DNA of 64,000 nt from Panopea generosa (GCA_029582155.1 CM055901.1:24523657-24587656), one strand, 5' to 3'. Counted from the first letter of the stretch, positions 11,792-24,577 are shown. The notes: generated by a model not told the origin, from the sequence alone. A program made the numbers and translations.

Positions 11792-11839
11792 GTGATGTGA
11801 TATTGTCCATTTTCTTGGTAATGATACACCTTATTACAG

Positions 11840-11968
11840 ACTATTGAAGATGACGGTACCCAGTCAACAGCAGAAAATGATGATGAAAACCAAGAAGGTG
11901 AAGAAGAAGAAGAAGAAGAAGAAGAAGAAGATGATCCTGTCATTATAGTCAACACGAGTGATGAAGAG
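11840..11968 (+). CDS. TPR: TPR exon g (poly-Glu, VIIVNTSDEE)
   Basis: Acceptor ttattacag, donor GAG|GTTAGT; 43 whole codons. It contains ten consecutive GAA codons (11900-11929) and then DDPVIIVNTSDEE, which resembles the DDVIVIDSDDEE motif of vertebrate TPR. The pure GAA run is a coding microsatellite and probably varies in length. Confidence 0.9.
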
Positions 11969-12000
11969 GTTAGTTCTCCGTCACGGTTACGTGAAGTAAC

Positions 12001-12859
12001 TTTGTGCCAGACACTCACCACATATACTTACTATAGATTCTACCCAGACATCAAGCATGATTTGTCTAAGTTATAATTTATAACTTATTTCACAAGCAAC
12101 GTAAAATAAATAAGTTTAAAAAAATTTTTTTTATTTATTTAAAAATGACTTCTTATCATCTTTTCACATTCTAAACACTTTTGTCAAATGAAGTGTAATG
12201 TATTTTTGCTGATTCCATCTTCTGTCAATGCCAACAAACTGATTGTATGGCTAGGGGTTAATGTGAAATTATCTACTAAGAGAATAATTATAAAAGAGAA
12301 TAATAATAAAATATAATGTGACTGTTACTATTCAAATCTATGGGCTATGGCTTATATGGAGGTAATTTGTCTTCTGTCCTTCGGTATTATTGAATTAGCA
12401 TTGAATATCATAGGGAGTTACATGCCCTTGAATCGTCAAAACTACCGTTTATTTTTATTTGATCAATCAAACTTTGATGTTTTGACTTTATAGCTTGTTA
12501 TAAGTAAAGAGACCAGGGCTGTGTTTCAAAAAAATACTTACAATAGGATGGGTGTAAGTCAATTTGACATTATTTTTTTTAGCTGTATGTTCAAATTTTG
12601 ATGTACATTTAAAATGATTCTTTTGTCAGAAAATATATAATTTTCTGCATGATTTGAGTCAACTAGGGTTCATTTGGATAAATATTCAAAATACTTTGAA
12701 TAATTTTTAATTTTGGATTTTTATTGAATTTTTTTACGTGAAACTCACCCCAGCCTTTTTCAAACTGAAAATTTATTATGTTCTTCATTACTATCCATGA
12801 AACAAAATATCAATGTCTAATGTTCTCCTTTTGACAAACAACACCTGATCTTTAATCAG
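12001..12859. other. TPR intron, nothing recognised
   Basis: AT-rich intron sequence without recognisable repeat or coding similarity. Confidence 0.4.
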
Positions 12860-13000
12860 AATGATGACCAGGATGGTGATGATGACTGTGAAGAAGATGA
12901 AGAAGAAGAGGAAGGTGATGGTGATGATGGTTACACTCAGGAGGGACCAGAGGAGACATATGAGCATGAAGAAGGACATGATGATGTTGACATATATGAG
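12860..13000 (+). CDS. TPR: TPR exon h (hyperacidic; GC donor)
   Basis: Acceptor tttaatcag; 47 whole codons made mostly of Asp, Glu and Gly. The donor reads GAG|GCAAGT, the usual form of a GC-AG intron. The next GT (GTATGA at about 13013) would put the following exon into a frame with an early stop, so the GC donor is favoured. Confidence 0.88.
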
Positions 13001-13067
13001 GCAAGTACTTGTGGTATGAAAAGTGACAGCTGATATGAACTCATATATATTCTATTTTGATTACTGC

Positions 13068-13328
13068 TGGGCCAGGTTAACTCAGTCAGGAGTGGGTCTG
13101 ACTATCAATTCAGGGGTTTTGAGTTCTAATCCCCACCAAGTCACACAATCATTGATCACTGATATTGATATGTAACATTATGTTTCAATGTCATTTTGTC
13201 TCTCACCACTGACTCAAATTGTAAAATTATCGGTTAATTGCAAAGATAGGTATGCTCGAGTACTTGTTAACCTTGAAGGATCACTGGAAAGAGTGGTCAG
13301 CTTAACTGATCATCTGTTATATTATTTA
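13068..13328 (+). mobile_element. SINE family A, copy 2
   Basis: 'ggttaactcagtcaggagtg...ggggttttgagttctaatcc' is a decayed tRNA head. The body ('tgtctctcaccactgactcaaat', 'aactgatcatctgtta') matches 33955-34236. Confidence 0.7.
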
Positions 13329-13329
13329 A

Positions 13330-13564
13330 GGCCATAATAAATTAATTACTAGATTATCATCCCCACCAGCCCTGTTATTTTCATACCTCCACGACCCTTA
13401 TTATTTTCATAAAGAAAAAGAAAAAGAAAAAGAAAAATTATTTTCAAAAAAAAATCAAATATTTTAAAAATGAAAAATATTTTTATTTTTTTTTTAAATC
13501 CTCCTGCCCTTCCTGTTTATAAGAAAAATTTGGATGGTAATCCAGTAATTAATTTATAATGGCC
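13330..13564. mobile_element. Palindromic MITE family 1, copy 4
   Basis: Starts ggccataataaattaattac, ends aattaatttataatggcc. The core holds an AAAAAG microsatellite near 13413-13436. It sits directly against the SINE before it. Confidence 0.8.
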
Positions 13565-13740
13565 TTAAATTCAAGTATTAAACAAAAAAAATGAATTATT
13601 TAACCTGTTTTATTTGTATATTCGACCTGTATTCAAATGATCTGACTGAGTTTATACATTGTAGAGCCTGTTCTGTTACTGAGTTATCGATATAATAAAC
13701 AGTGAATTTAAATTTGTTTTGAAGCCTAATGATTATGGAA

Positions 13741-14028
13741 TTGATTGAATATTTAGCGTCATTTTTATGCTATCGAGTGCTAACAGACAATCAGTTAACC
13801 TAACCACTGATTTCTGGGATCCTTGAGGGTTTACCAGTACTCAAGCACACCCCATCTCCTTAAGTAACTGATAACTTTTCCAATTGAACCAGCTGTGAGA
13901 GACAAATGATAATGAGAGGCAATGTCATATATCAGCCATCACTGCAATTGTGGCCATGTGGGTATTCAAACTCCTGACCCCTGGATTGATAGTCAGACAT
14001 GCTAACAACTGATATAATCTGGCCCAGC
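13741..14028 (-). mobile_element. SINE family A, copy 3 (minus)
   Basis: Read on the minus strand it has the decayed tRNA head (ggggtcaggagtttgaatac), the gattcaa-like body and the end 'gacgctaaatattcaatcaa'. Opposite orientation to the copy at 13068. Confidence 0.75.
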
Positions 14029-14226
14029 TGAGACTGTTGATAAGACGAATCATTTTAATTGTTCATATTTAATGTAGCACAAATGCATCATCACCAGTTC
14101 TTAGAAATAATTTAACAAACATTTGGAAGGTTAAACAAATGATATTTAGGTATACAGTTGTAGACTGTGATGATTGAATGACCTGACCTTGAATGCGTAT
14201 AACTGATATGTTTCTACAATGTCTAG

Positions 14227-14341
14227 GATATTGGCGGTGACATGGATGTAGAAGGATTCTCTAGAACACACGATGATGACATGCAGTCTAGAGATGGTCA
14301 ACAAGAACAAGATGATGATGACGTTGAGGTTGTCATTATTG
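14227..14341 (+). CDS. TPR: TPR exon i (acidic)
   Basis: Acceptor tgtctag, donor G|GTTAGT, ends in phase 1. It encodes DIGGDMDVEGFSRTHDDD...DDDDVEVVII, continuing the acidic domain. Confidence 0.85.
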
Positions 14342-14385
14342 GTTAGTTGGCTTATACATTATACTTGAATTAATTGCACAATCAG

Positions 14386-14615
14386 TTAACCCTTTACTCC
14401 ATAGATACGTGTTTTCCCGCATCAATCACAGAAGGCCTTTGAAAACAGTGCAGGAAGAGTTCAGATTGCTCGTAACGAGCAATCTGAACACTTCCTGCAC
14501 TGTTTTCCACTCTGTTAGTTAATATAAACATAATTCAACCATTGCTGATATGTGGTGAATTAATGCTTTCAATATTAGAGGTGTCCAAAGGCGTCTTTAT
14601 GAAGTAAAGGGTTAA
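14386..14615. mobile_element. piggyBac-like MITE, copy 2
   Basis: TTAACCCTTTACTCC at the left and GAAGTAAAGGGTTAA at the right. The central hairpin is 'cagattgctcgtaacgagca' with long complementary arms (cagtgcaggaag.../...cttcctgcactg). Confidence 0.8.
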
Positions 14616-14740
14616 TATAGTTTTTCCAGTTGTAAAGTTTTAGATGAAAGGCAGTGGTTGGTTAAAGTCAAAAATATTGTAACAAATGTCAGGTCATAAA
14701 AAGAAATATATTAGTTTGGTCTTGGCATGCAATTGATTAG

Positions 14741-15042
14741 TTGTTGTTGTTGTATGGTGTCACTTTCAACAATTTTTCAGTAATATCGCGACGATGTTTA
14801 TTTGAGGCAGTATTCTGAGCGCTGTCCCACTGGAGTATCATGCCTCAGACACATGGTATGATACCCTACCCAGTCACATTATACTGACACCGGGCCGACA
14901 TGACCTAGATTTTTCTTCTTAATGCTGAGCATCAAGCGAGGAAGCTTCTAGTACCATTTTAAAGTTTTTGGTATAACCCGACCGGGGATCAAACCCACGA
15001 CCTTCCACATGTGAGGCGAACGTTCTACCACTAGACCACACC
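14741..15042 (-). mobile_element. tRNA-derived SINE family B, copy 1 (minus)
   Basis: On the minus strand the head reads 'gtctagtggtagaacgttcgcctcacatgtggaaggtcgtgggtttgatccccggtc' in pieces, with clear A and B boxes. The body has 'tgactgggtagggtatcat' and 'ccagtgggacagcgctcag', and the 3' end is a TTG/CAA repeat. It matches the copy at 51080. Confidence 0.85.
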
Positions 15043-15833
15043 TTGATAAGAAACAGAAACTTAATTATCTGGAATTATCTTTGGAAATTCTTTATTGAAA
15101 GTCAATTTGCCATTATAATTATTATTCACCAGAAACCCATTTCGTAAATCTTAAGATTTTCTTACGAACAAACTCTGACACAAAGGAACCACTCATTAGC
15201 ACAGTATGTTTGAACATTTTAAAAAGAATACTATTTTCAAGGCTTGTTAAAGTTAGTCAAATGATGTAAGTGAAACACTAAATATATGTCCCCGACTTAT
15301 TTTTGTAACTTCAAATTTTACACTGAGAATTACGAACAGTAGTGAAACGGGCCCCAGATGCCGCCCATATAAAGTATTTCATTTTATCCATTTTCGAACA
15401 GATTGTGAAATAGCTTAACATTGATGATTTGATGATGTCGGTCTGTCAGTCCATACTTCCGATCAATCCATTCACCCTGCTGTCAACATTGCTTTTAAGT
15501 CATTATTTTGAGCAATCAGCTCTTGATGTAAATAAAATTGAGCTTCTGACAATTGTTCACTAATAGTCCTCATTGGTACTGCACATGTTCCATAACTCTC
15601 TCTTGATTTTGGACAGAGTTGTGCATCTTGTTGGAATAAATGACTATTGGCCACCAAGAGTACAATTTAGACTATTGTTGAGATAATACATTTCTGCATA
15701 CTTGTGTTACAGCTGTGCTTTCTGAAACTCAAATCACTTTGGTATAATCAAACTACATGTACAATATTTAAACTAAAAGCACATGTTTATTTAATTTTCA
15801 TGAACATGTGACCATCGTACATTTGTTTCACAG
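15043..15833. other. TPR intron, nothing recognised
   Basis: No repeat partner or coding similarity seen. A short minus-strand frame at 15472-15657 has no recognisable product. Confidence 0.4.
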
Positions 15834-15994
15834 ATGAAGATGACCTGGATGCGCCAATGGAATCCACCGAGCCAGAATCGCAGCCTTCCAGTCAGCCGAG
15901 CAGTCAACAAAATCAGAATCTTCTACCCCCTATACAGCCTGAGAGACAATTATCTGTGGGCAGTCGTAACAATTTAACGCCTTTTATGATAGGG
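15834..15994 (+). CDS. TPR: TPR exon j (Ser/Gln-rich, ERQLSVG block)
   Basis: Acceptor gtttcacag, donor GGG|GTGAGT. It encodes about 54 residues: an acidic start, a PSSQPSSQQ stretch, then PERQLSVGSRNNLTPFMIG, which parallels the RRQSVGRGLQLTPGIGG segment of vertebrate TPR. It is followed by the longest TPR intron in the window (7.7 kb), filled by the 52-bp array. Confidence 0.9.
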
Positions 15995-16193
15995 GTGAGT
16001 ATATGTCATTATAAGTGTAATATTTTGCATGTTTTTATTTGAATTCAATGATATGCTTCGTTATATGATGATGCCAAAATGAATACATTTGTTGTAAGTA
16101 CAGGAATCTTGAAAAAATGGAATAAAATGCTCTTGAACTTGAAATTAATGCTAGAAAAAAAAAAGCTACCTTTCAGTTTCTGTGATGCTTAGG

Positions 16194-19100
16194 GCATAAT
16201 TGTTCTATTTGGTTGATAAAGGACTGTATCATTGGAACAGGACTTGCATAATTGTTTTATTTGGTTGAGTGAGGACTGTATCATTGGAACAGGACTTGCA
16301 TAATTGTTTTATTTGGTTGAGTGAGGACTGTATCATTGGAACAGGACTTGCATAATTGTTTTATTTGGTTGAGTGAGGACTGTATCATTGGAACAGGACT
16401 TGCATAATTATTCTATTCGGTTGATTAAGGACTGTATCATTGGAACAGGACTTGCATAATTGTTTTATTTGGTTGAGTGAGGACTGTATCATTGGAACAG
16501 GACTTGCATAATAGTTTTATTTGGTTGAGTGAGGACTGTATCATTGGAACAGGACTTGCATAATTGTTTTATTTGGTTGAGTGAGGACTGTATCATTGGA
16601 ACAGGACTTGCATAATTGTTCTACATGTATTTGGTTAAGTTAGGACTGTATCATTGGAACAGGACTTGCATAATTGTTCTACATGTTTTTGGTTAAGTTA
16701 GGACTGTATCATTGGAACAGGACTTGCATAATTGTTCTACATGTTTTTGGTTAAGTTAGGACTATAATTGGAACTGAGCTTGCATAATTGTTATATTTGG
16801 TTGAGTGAGGACTGTATCATTGGAACAGGACTTGCATAATTGTTTAATTTGGTTGAGTGAGGACTGTATCATTGGAACAGGACTTGCATAATTGTTTTAT
16901 TTGGTTGAGTGAGGACTGTATCATTGGAACAGGACTTGCATAATTGTTTAATTTGGTTGAGTGAGGACTGTATCATTGGAACAGGACTTGCATAATTGTT
17001 TAATTTGGTTGAGTGAGGACTGAATCATTGGAACAGGACTTGCATAATTGTTTTATTTGGTTGAGTGAGGACTGTATCATTGGAACAGGACTTGCATAAT
17101 TGTTTTATTTGGTTGAGTAAGGACTGTATCATTGGAACAGGACTTTCATAATTGTTCTACATGTATTTGGTTAAGTTAGGACTATAATTGGAACTGAGCT
17201 TGCATAATTGTTATATTTGGTTGAGTAAGGACTGTATCATTGGAACAGGACTTTCATAATTGTTCTACATGTATTTGGTTAAGTTAGGACTATAATTGGA
17301 ACTGAGCTTACTTAATTGTTATATTTGGTTGAGTAAGGACTGTATCATTGGAACAGGACTTGCATAATTGTTTTATTTGGTTGAGTGAGGACTGTATCAT
17401 TGGAACAGGACTTTCATAATTGTTCTACATGTATTTGGTTAAGTTAGGACTATAATTGGAACTGAGCTTACTTAATTGTTATATTTGGTTGAGTAAGGAC
17501 TGTATCATTGGAACAGGACTTGCATAATTGTTTTATTTGGTTGAGTGAGGACTGTATCATTGGAACAGGACTTGCATAATTGTTTAATTTGGTTGAGTGA
17601 GGACTGTATCATTGGAACAGGACTTGCATAATTGTTTAATTTGGTTGAGTGAGGACTGTATCATTGGAACAGGACTTGCATAATTGTTTAATTTGGTTGA
17701 GTGAGGACTGTATCATTGGAACAGGACTTTCATAATTGTTCTACATGTATTTGGTTAAGTTAGGACTATAATTGGAACTGAGCTTACTTAATTGTTATAT
17801 TTGGTTGAGTAAGGACTGTATCATTGGAACAGGACTTGCATAATTGTTTTATTTGGTTGAGTGAGGACTGTATCATTGGAACAGGACTTGCATAATTGTT
17901 TAATTTGGTTGAGTGAGGACTGTATCATTGGAACAGGACTTGCATAATTGTTTAATTTGGTTGAGTGAGGACTGTATCATTGGAACAGGACTTGCATAAT
18001 TGTTTAATTTGGTTGAGTGAGGACTGTATCATTGGAACAGGACTTGCATAATTGTTTTATTTGGTTGAGTGAGGACTGTATCATTGGAACAGGACTTGCA
18101 TAATTGTTTAATTTGGTTGAGTGAGGACTGAATCATTGGAACAGGACTTGCATAATTGTTTAATTTGGTTGAGTGAGGACTGTATCATTGGAACAGGACT
18201 TGCATAATTGTTTAATTTGGTTGAGTGAGGACTGAATCATTGGAACAGGACTTGCATAATTGTTTAATTTGGTTGAGTGAGGACTGAATCATTGGAACAG
18301 GACTTGCATAATTGTTATATTTGGTTAAGTTAGGACTGTATCATTGGAACAGGACTTTCATAATTGTTCTACATGTATTTGGTTAAGTTAGGACTATAAT
18401 TGGAACTGAGCTTACTTAATTGTTATATTTGGTTGAGTAAGGACTGTATCATTGGAACAGGACTTGCATAATTGTTTTATTTGGTTGAGTGAGGACTGTA
18501 TCATTGGAACAGGACTTGCATAATTGTTTAATTTGGTTGAGTGAGGACTGTATCATTGGAACAGGACTTGCATAATTGTTTAATTTGGTTGAGTGAGGAC
18601 TGTATCATTGGAACAGGACTTGCATAATTGTTTAATTTGGTTGAGTGAGGACTGTATCATTGGAACAGGACTTGCATAATTGTTTTATTTGGTTGAGTGA
18701 GGACTGTATCATTGGAACAGGACTTGCATAATTGTTTAATTTGGTTGAGTGAGGACTGAATCATTGGAACAGGACTTGCATAATTGTTTTATTTGGTTGA
18801 GTGAGGACTGTATCATTGGAACAGGACTTGCATAATAGTTTTATTTGGTTGAGTGAGGACTGTATCATTGGAACAGGACTTGCATAATTGTTTTATTTGG
18901 TTGAGTTAGGACTGTATCATTGGAACAGGACTTGCATAATTGTTTTATTTGGTTGAGTGAGGACTGTATCATTGGAACAGGACTTGCATAATTGTTTTAT
19001 TTGGTTGAGTGAGGACTGTATCATTGGAACAGGACTTGCATAATTGTTATATTTGGTTAAGTAAGGACTGTATCATTGGAACAGGACTTGCATAATTGTT

Positions 19101-22100
19101 TTATTTGGTTGAGTGAGGACTGTATCATTGGAACAGGACTTGCATAATTGTTTAATTTGGTTGAGTGAGGACTGAATCATTGGAACAGGACTTGCATAAT
19201 TGTTTTATTTGGTTGAGTGAGGACTGTATCATTGGAACAGGACTTGCATAATAGTTTTATTTGGTTGAGTGAGGACTGTATCATTGGAACAGGACTTGCA
19301 TAATTGTTTAATTTGGTTGAGTGAGGACTGTATCATTGGAACAGGACTTGCATAATTGTTATATTTGGTTAAGTAAGGACTGTATCATTGGAACAGGACT
19401 TGCATAATTGTTTTATTTGGTTGAGTGAGGACTGTATCATTGGAACAGGACTTGCATAATTGTTTAATTTGGTTGAGTGAGGACTGTATCATTGGAACAG
19501 GACTTGCATAATTGTTTAATTTGGTTGAGTGAGGACTGAATCATTGGAACAGGACTTGCATAATTGTTTTATTTGGTTGAGTGAGGACTGTATCATTGGA
19601 ACAGGACTTGCATAATAGTTTTATTTGGTTGAGTGAGGACTGTATCATTGGAACAGGACTTGCATAATTGTTTTATTTGGTTGAGTTAGGACTGTATCAT
19701 TGGAACAGGACTTGCATAATTGTTTTATTTGGTTGAGTGAGGACTGTATCATTGGAACAGGACTTGCATAATTGTTTTATTTGGTTGAGTGAGGACTGTA
19801 TCATTGGAACAGGACTTGCATAATTGTTTTATTTGGTTGAGTGAGGACTGTATCAGTTGAACAGGACTTGCATAATAGTTTTATTTGGTTAAGTTAGGAC
19901 TTTATCATTGGAACAGGACTTTCATAATTGTTCTACATGTATTTGGTTAAGTTAGGACTATAATTGGAACTGAGCTTGCATAATTGTTATATTTGGTTGA
20001 GTAAGAACTGTATCATTGGAACAGGACTTGCATAATTGTTTTATTTGGTTGAGTGAGGACTGTATCATTGGAACAGGACTTGCATAATTGTTTTATTTGG
20101 TTGAGTGAGGACTGTATCATTGGAACAGGACTTGCATAATTGTTTTATTTGGTTGAGTGAGGACTGTATCATTGGAACAGGACTTGCATAATTGTTCTAT
20201 TTGGTTGATAAAGGACTGTATCATTGGAACAGGACTTGCATAATTGTTTTATTTGGTTGAGTGAGGACTGTATCATTGGAACAGGACTTGCATAATTGTT
20301 TTATTTGGTTGAGTGAGGACTGTATCATTGGAACAGGACTTGCATAATTGTTTTATTTGGTTGAGTGAGGACTGTATCATTGTAACAGGACTTGCATAAT
20401 TGTTTTATTTGGTTGAGTGAGGACTGTATCATTGGAACAGGACTTGCATAATTGTTTTATTTGGTTGAGTGAGGACTGTATCATTGGAACAGGACTTGCA
20501 TAATAGTTTTATTTGGTTGAGTTAGGACTGTATCATTGGAACAGGACTTGCATAATTGTTTTATTTGGTTGAGTGAGGACTGTATCATTGGAACAGGACT
20601 TGCATAATAGTTTTATTTGGTTGAGTTAGGACTTTATCATTGGAACAGGACTTTCATAATTGTTTTATTTGGTTGAGTGAGGACTGTATCATTGGAACAG
20701 GACTTTCATAATTGTTCTACATGTATTTGGTTAAGTTAGGACTATAATTGGAACTGAGCTTGCATAATTGTTATATTTGGTTGAGTGAGGACTGTATCAT
20801 TGGAACAGGACTTGCATAATTGTTATATTTGGTTGAGTAAGGACTGTATCATTGGAACAGGACTTGCATAATTGTTTTATTTGGTTGAGTGAGGACTGTA
20901 TCATTGGAACAGGACTTGCATAATTGTTATATTTGGTTGAGTAAGGACTGTATCATTGGAACAGGACTTGCATAATTGTTTTATTTGGTTGAGTGAGGAC
21001 TGTATCATTGGAACAGGACTGGCATAATTGTTTTATTTGGTTGAGTGAGGACTGTATCATTGGAACAGGACTTGCATAATTGTTTTATTTGGTTGAGTGA
21101 GGACTGTATCATTGGAACAGGACTTGCATAATTGTTTTATTTGGTTGAGTGAGGACTGTATCATTGGAACAGGACTTGCATAATTGTTTTATTTGGTTGA
21201 GTGAGGACTGTATCATTAGAACAGGACTTGCATAATAGTTTTATTTGGTTGAGTTAGGACTTTATCATTGGAACAGGACTTTCATAATTGTTCTACATGT
21301 ATTTGGTTAAGTTAGGACTATAATTGGAACTGAGCTTACTTAATTGTTATATTTGGTTGAGTAAGGACTGTATCATTGGAACAGGACTTGCATAATTGTT
21401 TTATTTGGTTGAGTGAGGACTGTATCATTGGAACAGGACTTGCATAATAGTTTTATTTGGTTGAGTGAGGACTGTATCATTGGAACAGGACTTGCATAAT
21501 TGTTTTATTTGGTTGAGTGAGGACTGTATCATTGGAACAGGACTTGCATAATTGTTTTATTTGGTTGAGTGAGGACTGTATCATTGGAACAGGACTTGCA
21601 TAATTGTTATATTTGGTTGAGTAAGGACTGTATCATTGGAACAGGACTTGCATAATTGTTTTATTTGGTTGAGTGAGGACTGTATCATTGGAACAGGACT
21701 GGCATAATTGTTTTATTTGGTTGAGTGAGGACTGTATCATTGGAACAGGACTTGCATAATTGTTTTATTTGGTTGAGTGAGGACTGTATCATTGGAACAG
21801 GACTTGCATAATTGTTTTATTTGGTTGAGTGAGGACTGTATCATTGGAACAGGACTTGCATAATTGTTTTATTTGGTTGAGTGAGGACTGTATCATTAGA
21901 ACAGGACTTGCATAATAGTTTTATTTGGTTGAGTTAGGACTTTATCATTGGAACAGGACTTTCATAATTGTTCTACATGTATTTGGTTAAGTTAGGACTA
22001 TAATTGGAACTGAGCTTACTTAATTGTTATATTTGGTTGAGTAAGGACTGTATCATTGGAACAGGACTTGCATAATTGTTTTATTTGGTTGAGTGAGGAC

Positions 22101-22650
22101 TGTATCATTGGAACAGGACTTGCATAATTGTTTTATTTGGTTGAGTGAGGACTGTATCATTGGAACAGGACTTGCATAATTGTTTTATTTGGTTGAGTGA
22201 GGACTGTATCATTGGAACAGGACTTGCATAATTGTTTTATTTGGTTGAGTGAGGACTGTATCATTGGAACAGGACTTGCATAATTGTTTTATTTGGTTGA
22301 GTGAGGACTGTATCATTGGAACAGGACTTGCATAATTGTTTTATTTGGTTGAGTGAGGACTGTATCATTGGAACAGGACTTGCATAGTTGTTCTATTTGA
22401 TTGAGTAAGGACTGTATCATTGGAACAGGACTTGCATAATTGTTTTATTTGGTTGAGTTAGGACTTTATCTTTGGAACGGGACTTGCATAATTGTTTTAT
22501 TTGGTTAAGTTAGGACTATAATTGGAACTGAGCTTGCATAATTGTTTTATTTGGTTGAATTAGGACTGTATCATTGAAAATGGACTGGCATAATTGTTTT
22601 TATTTGGTTGAGTTAGGACTGTGTCATTGGAACTGGACTGGCATAATTGC
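16194..22650. repeat. 52-bp tandem array, about 124 units (megasatellite in TPR intron)
   Basis: The consensus unit contains ttgcataattgttttatttg, gttgagtgaggactgtatca and ttggaacaggac. Variant units with 'ttctacatgtatttggttaa' and 'ctataattggaactgagctt' are interspersed. Near the right end a block repeats with a 680-bp period: the rare 'ggcataattg' variant is at 21021 and 21701, and 'tcattaga' at about 21213 and 21893. The unit length is not a multiple of three and there is no long open frame. Confidence 0.97.
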
Positions 22651-22679
22651 ATATTTTTTGGGGTTACTAGAAAAGTGCA

Positions 22680-23149
22680 GTAAAAATGACTGGGTTCCTA
22701 TGTCTTAAGGGGTCAGGAGGGGCCCCCAAAGGGTACAAATTGGGAATAAGTAAAATTGTTTTCTTAAGAACCGGTATGTCAGATTTGTACATATTTGATA
22801 TAAATTATCCCTAAGTGAAGGGGTTTGATTGCAGATAAGAATTTAGGGGCTAAAATATATAGGGACCCTGTAAGGGGACTTAGAATTTTACATAGGTATA
22901 CTGTGGGATAACAGAAAATTCTCTTTTTTTTTCATTTATTCTGAAACCACTAGGCCAATTGAACTGAAACTTCACGTGGATGTTTCTATTGCATAGGAGA
23001 CTATACAAATTATACACACTATACAGATTTATTTTTTCTATCTAAAATTCAAGATTGCCGATGTTTCTATTGCATAGTAGAATTTCAAAAAGTGCTATGG
23101 CCACTATGAGTCAGTAGAGCGTCCTCAGGCCCTCTTGGGCCTCTTGTTA
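22680..23149 (+). repeat. Dispersed repeat family D, fragment
   Basis: Matches the middle and end of the copies at 6425 and 50005, ending 'agagcgtcctcaggccctct'. It begins just after the 52-bp array. Confidence 0.78.
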
Positions 23150-23717
23150 TTCTATTTTTATCATGTGGTCCTTTGATTATTTCAAACTCAATTTTTAACA
23201 ACTTTCTATAAGAAGTGTCCTCTTCCATAACCTCCATACTTCCTGACATGGGCAATTTACAATGCTTATAACTTTTGACCTTGACCTACTATGCATCAGT
23301 TTTCAGAAGAAGTTGTTGGAATTGATATTCGTAAACAAACCTATCTTTTGTCAAGTTTTTATGTATTAAAACAGAAAAATGGACACAGTGAGAATTACAT
23401 TTTTTCAGGTCTGTATCATAAAATGACTTTCCTATTTGAATCAGAAGCATTATTTTTTTTATTTCCATTCCATTCATTGTCCACATAGATACTGTTTGTA
23501 AATATTGACATTTGTGCAGGAAGTTGAAGTACACATACCGATATTCTAAATTCTCAGAGGTAATCGAAATCGGTGTCTTGATTAAAACAGGTTACAATCT
23601 TTGATCCTTGTTTTGAAAATATTTGTGCAATTAGGTTTAAAAGGCTTCAATGCTTCTTACTTTAGGACAGAGACCTTTCCATTTTCCAGTTTACATGTAG
23701 GTGTGATTCCCTTACAG
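23150..23717. other. TPR intron before exon k, nothing recognised
   Basis: Short open frames on both strands (23289-23534) have no recognisable product. The stretch ends in the ttcccttacag acceptor. Confidence 0.4.
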
Positions 23718-23910
23718 GGCCACCCGTCTGGGTTTGAGGATGTAGATGATTGTACTGTACCAAGCACTCCCACTCTAAATGTACCAAGACGAGTTGACGG
23801 GTTTGCTGAGGCTGTCAGTTCCCCACAAGTGTCTCAGAGATTCATTTTTGGCAGTGGAGGAGAACAGGGTCTAACTCTGTCTGGCTTGGCTCAGCTGGAT
23901 GCACAAGCAG
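23718..23910 (+). CDS. TPR: TPR exon k (TVPSTPTL...DGFAEA signature)
   Basis: Acceptor cccttacag, donor G|GTAGGA, ends in phase 1. It encodes about 64 residues with FEDVDDCTVPSTPTLNVP, RVDGFAEAVSSPQV and RFIFG. This is the best-conserved block of the TPR C-terminus and the strongest evidence for the family assignment. Confidence 0.97.
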
Positions 23911-23929
23911 GTAGGAAAGAGAATGAATG

Positions 23930-24090
23930 CAGTCATACCGGTGTAAGTGGTCACCTCTATTAAGCAGCCACTTGTCTTAAGTGGCCACATTTGCTATTTT
24001 CCATTTCAACCTGTTTTAAGCAACAACCTGTCTTAAAAGGCCGATTTTGCTTCTTCCCTTGACTGGCTGCTTAAGACAGGTTTGACTGTA
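23930..24090. mobile_element. TIR element family T (tacagtcaaacctgt), copy 1
   Basis: Left end cagtcataccggtgtaagtg, right end gacaggtttgactgta. The interior 'gcagccacttgtcttaagtg' and 'aagcaacaacctgtcttaaa' is shared with 36676-36857 and 44004-44400. It starts 20 bases after the exon k donor. Confidence 0.75.
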
Positions 24091-24577
24091 TACTGTAATT
24101 TATCTGTCTAATTAAGGACATTGCACCAGAGGGTGAAACATATCTTGGTAATAAAAGATTTATTTGTATTAATGAAACATTGGATAATGGATATTTTAAT
24201 GAGATTTGAAGATGAAACTTTGCATCATTTGAAGTTGGCAGCACGATAGTCCACATTCCTCATCAGTCCATAACTGTCCATTGTGAAATAATAAATATTC
24301 TCTTGCTATTTTGGAAAATTTAAAGACTTCTATCTGACCATTATTGGAGTTAAATTCCTTGAATGGTACAGAATTAACATAATTCGGTCATCTAATTTCA
24401 AAATTGACATCATTGTATTTACTGTTGATGATATATGGAAGATGTTATAAAATATGATATTGACCACATTTTGGTTCAGGTGCTACTAATCTTGGTGTTA
24501 AATTCTTAATATCAAAATTTACGAATATGTAAACTGAAAGTAATGACAAAAATGTGTATTTTACTTTATTTGATCAG

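Larger units (their letters stand above)
13001..14226 (+). other. TPR: GC-AG intron of TPR
   Basis: Starts GCAAGT directly after GAG and ends tctacaatgtctag. Both flanking exons are in phase 0 and belong to one acidic frame. It is packed with two SINEs in opposite orientation and one MITE. Confidence 0.8.

Noticed and set aside
16194..22650. Regular repeat array as a possible CRISPR array
   Set aside because: Units abut with no unique spacers and the context is a eukaryotic intron; it is a tandem satellite.
23601..23963. Frame starting at 23601 as an independent 120-residue gene
   Set aside because: It is TPR exon k with read-through of intron on both sides.
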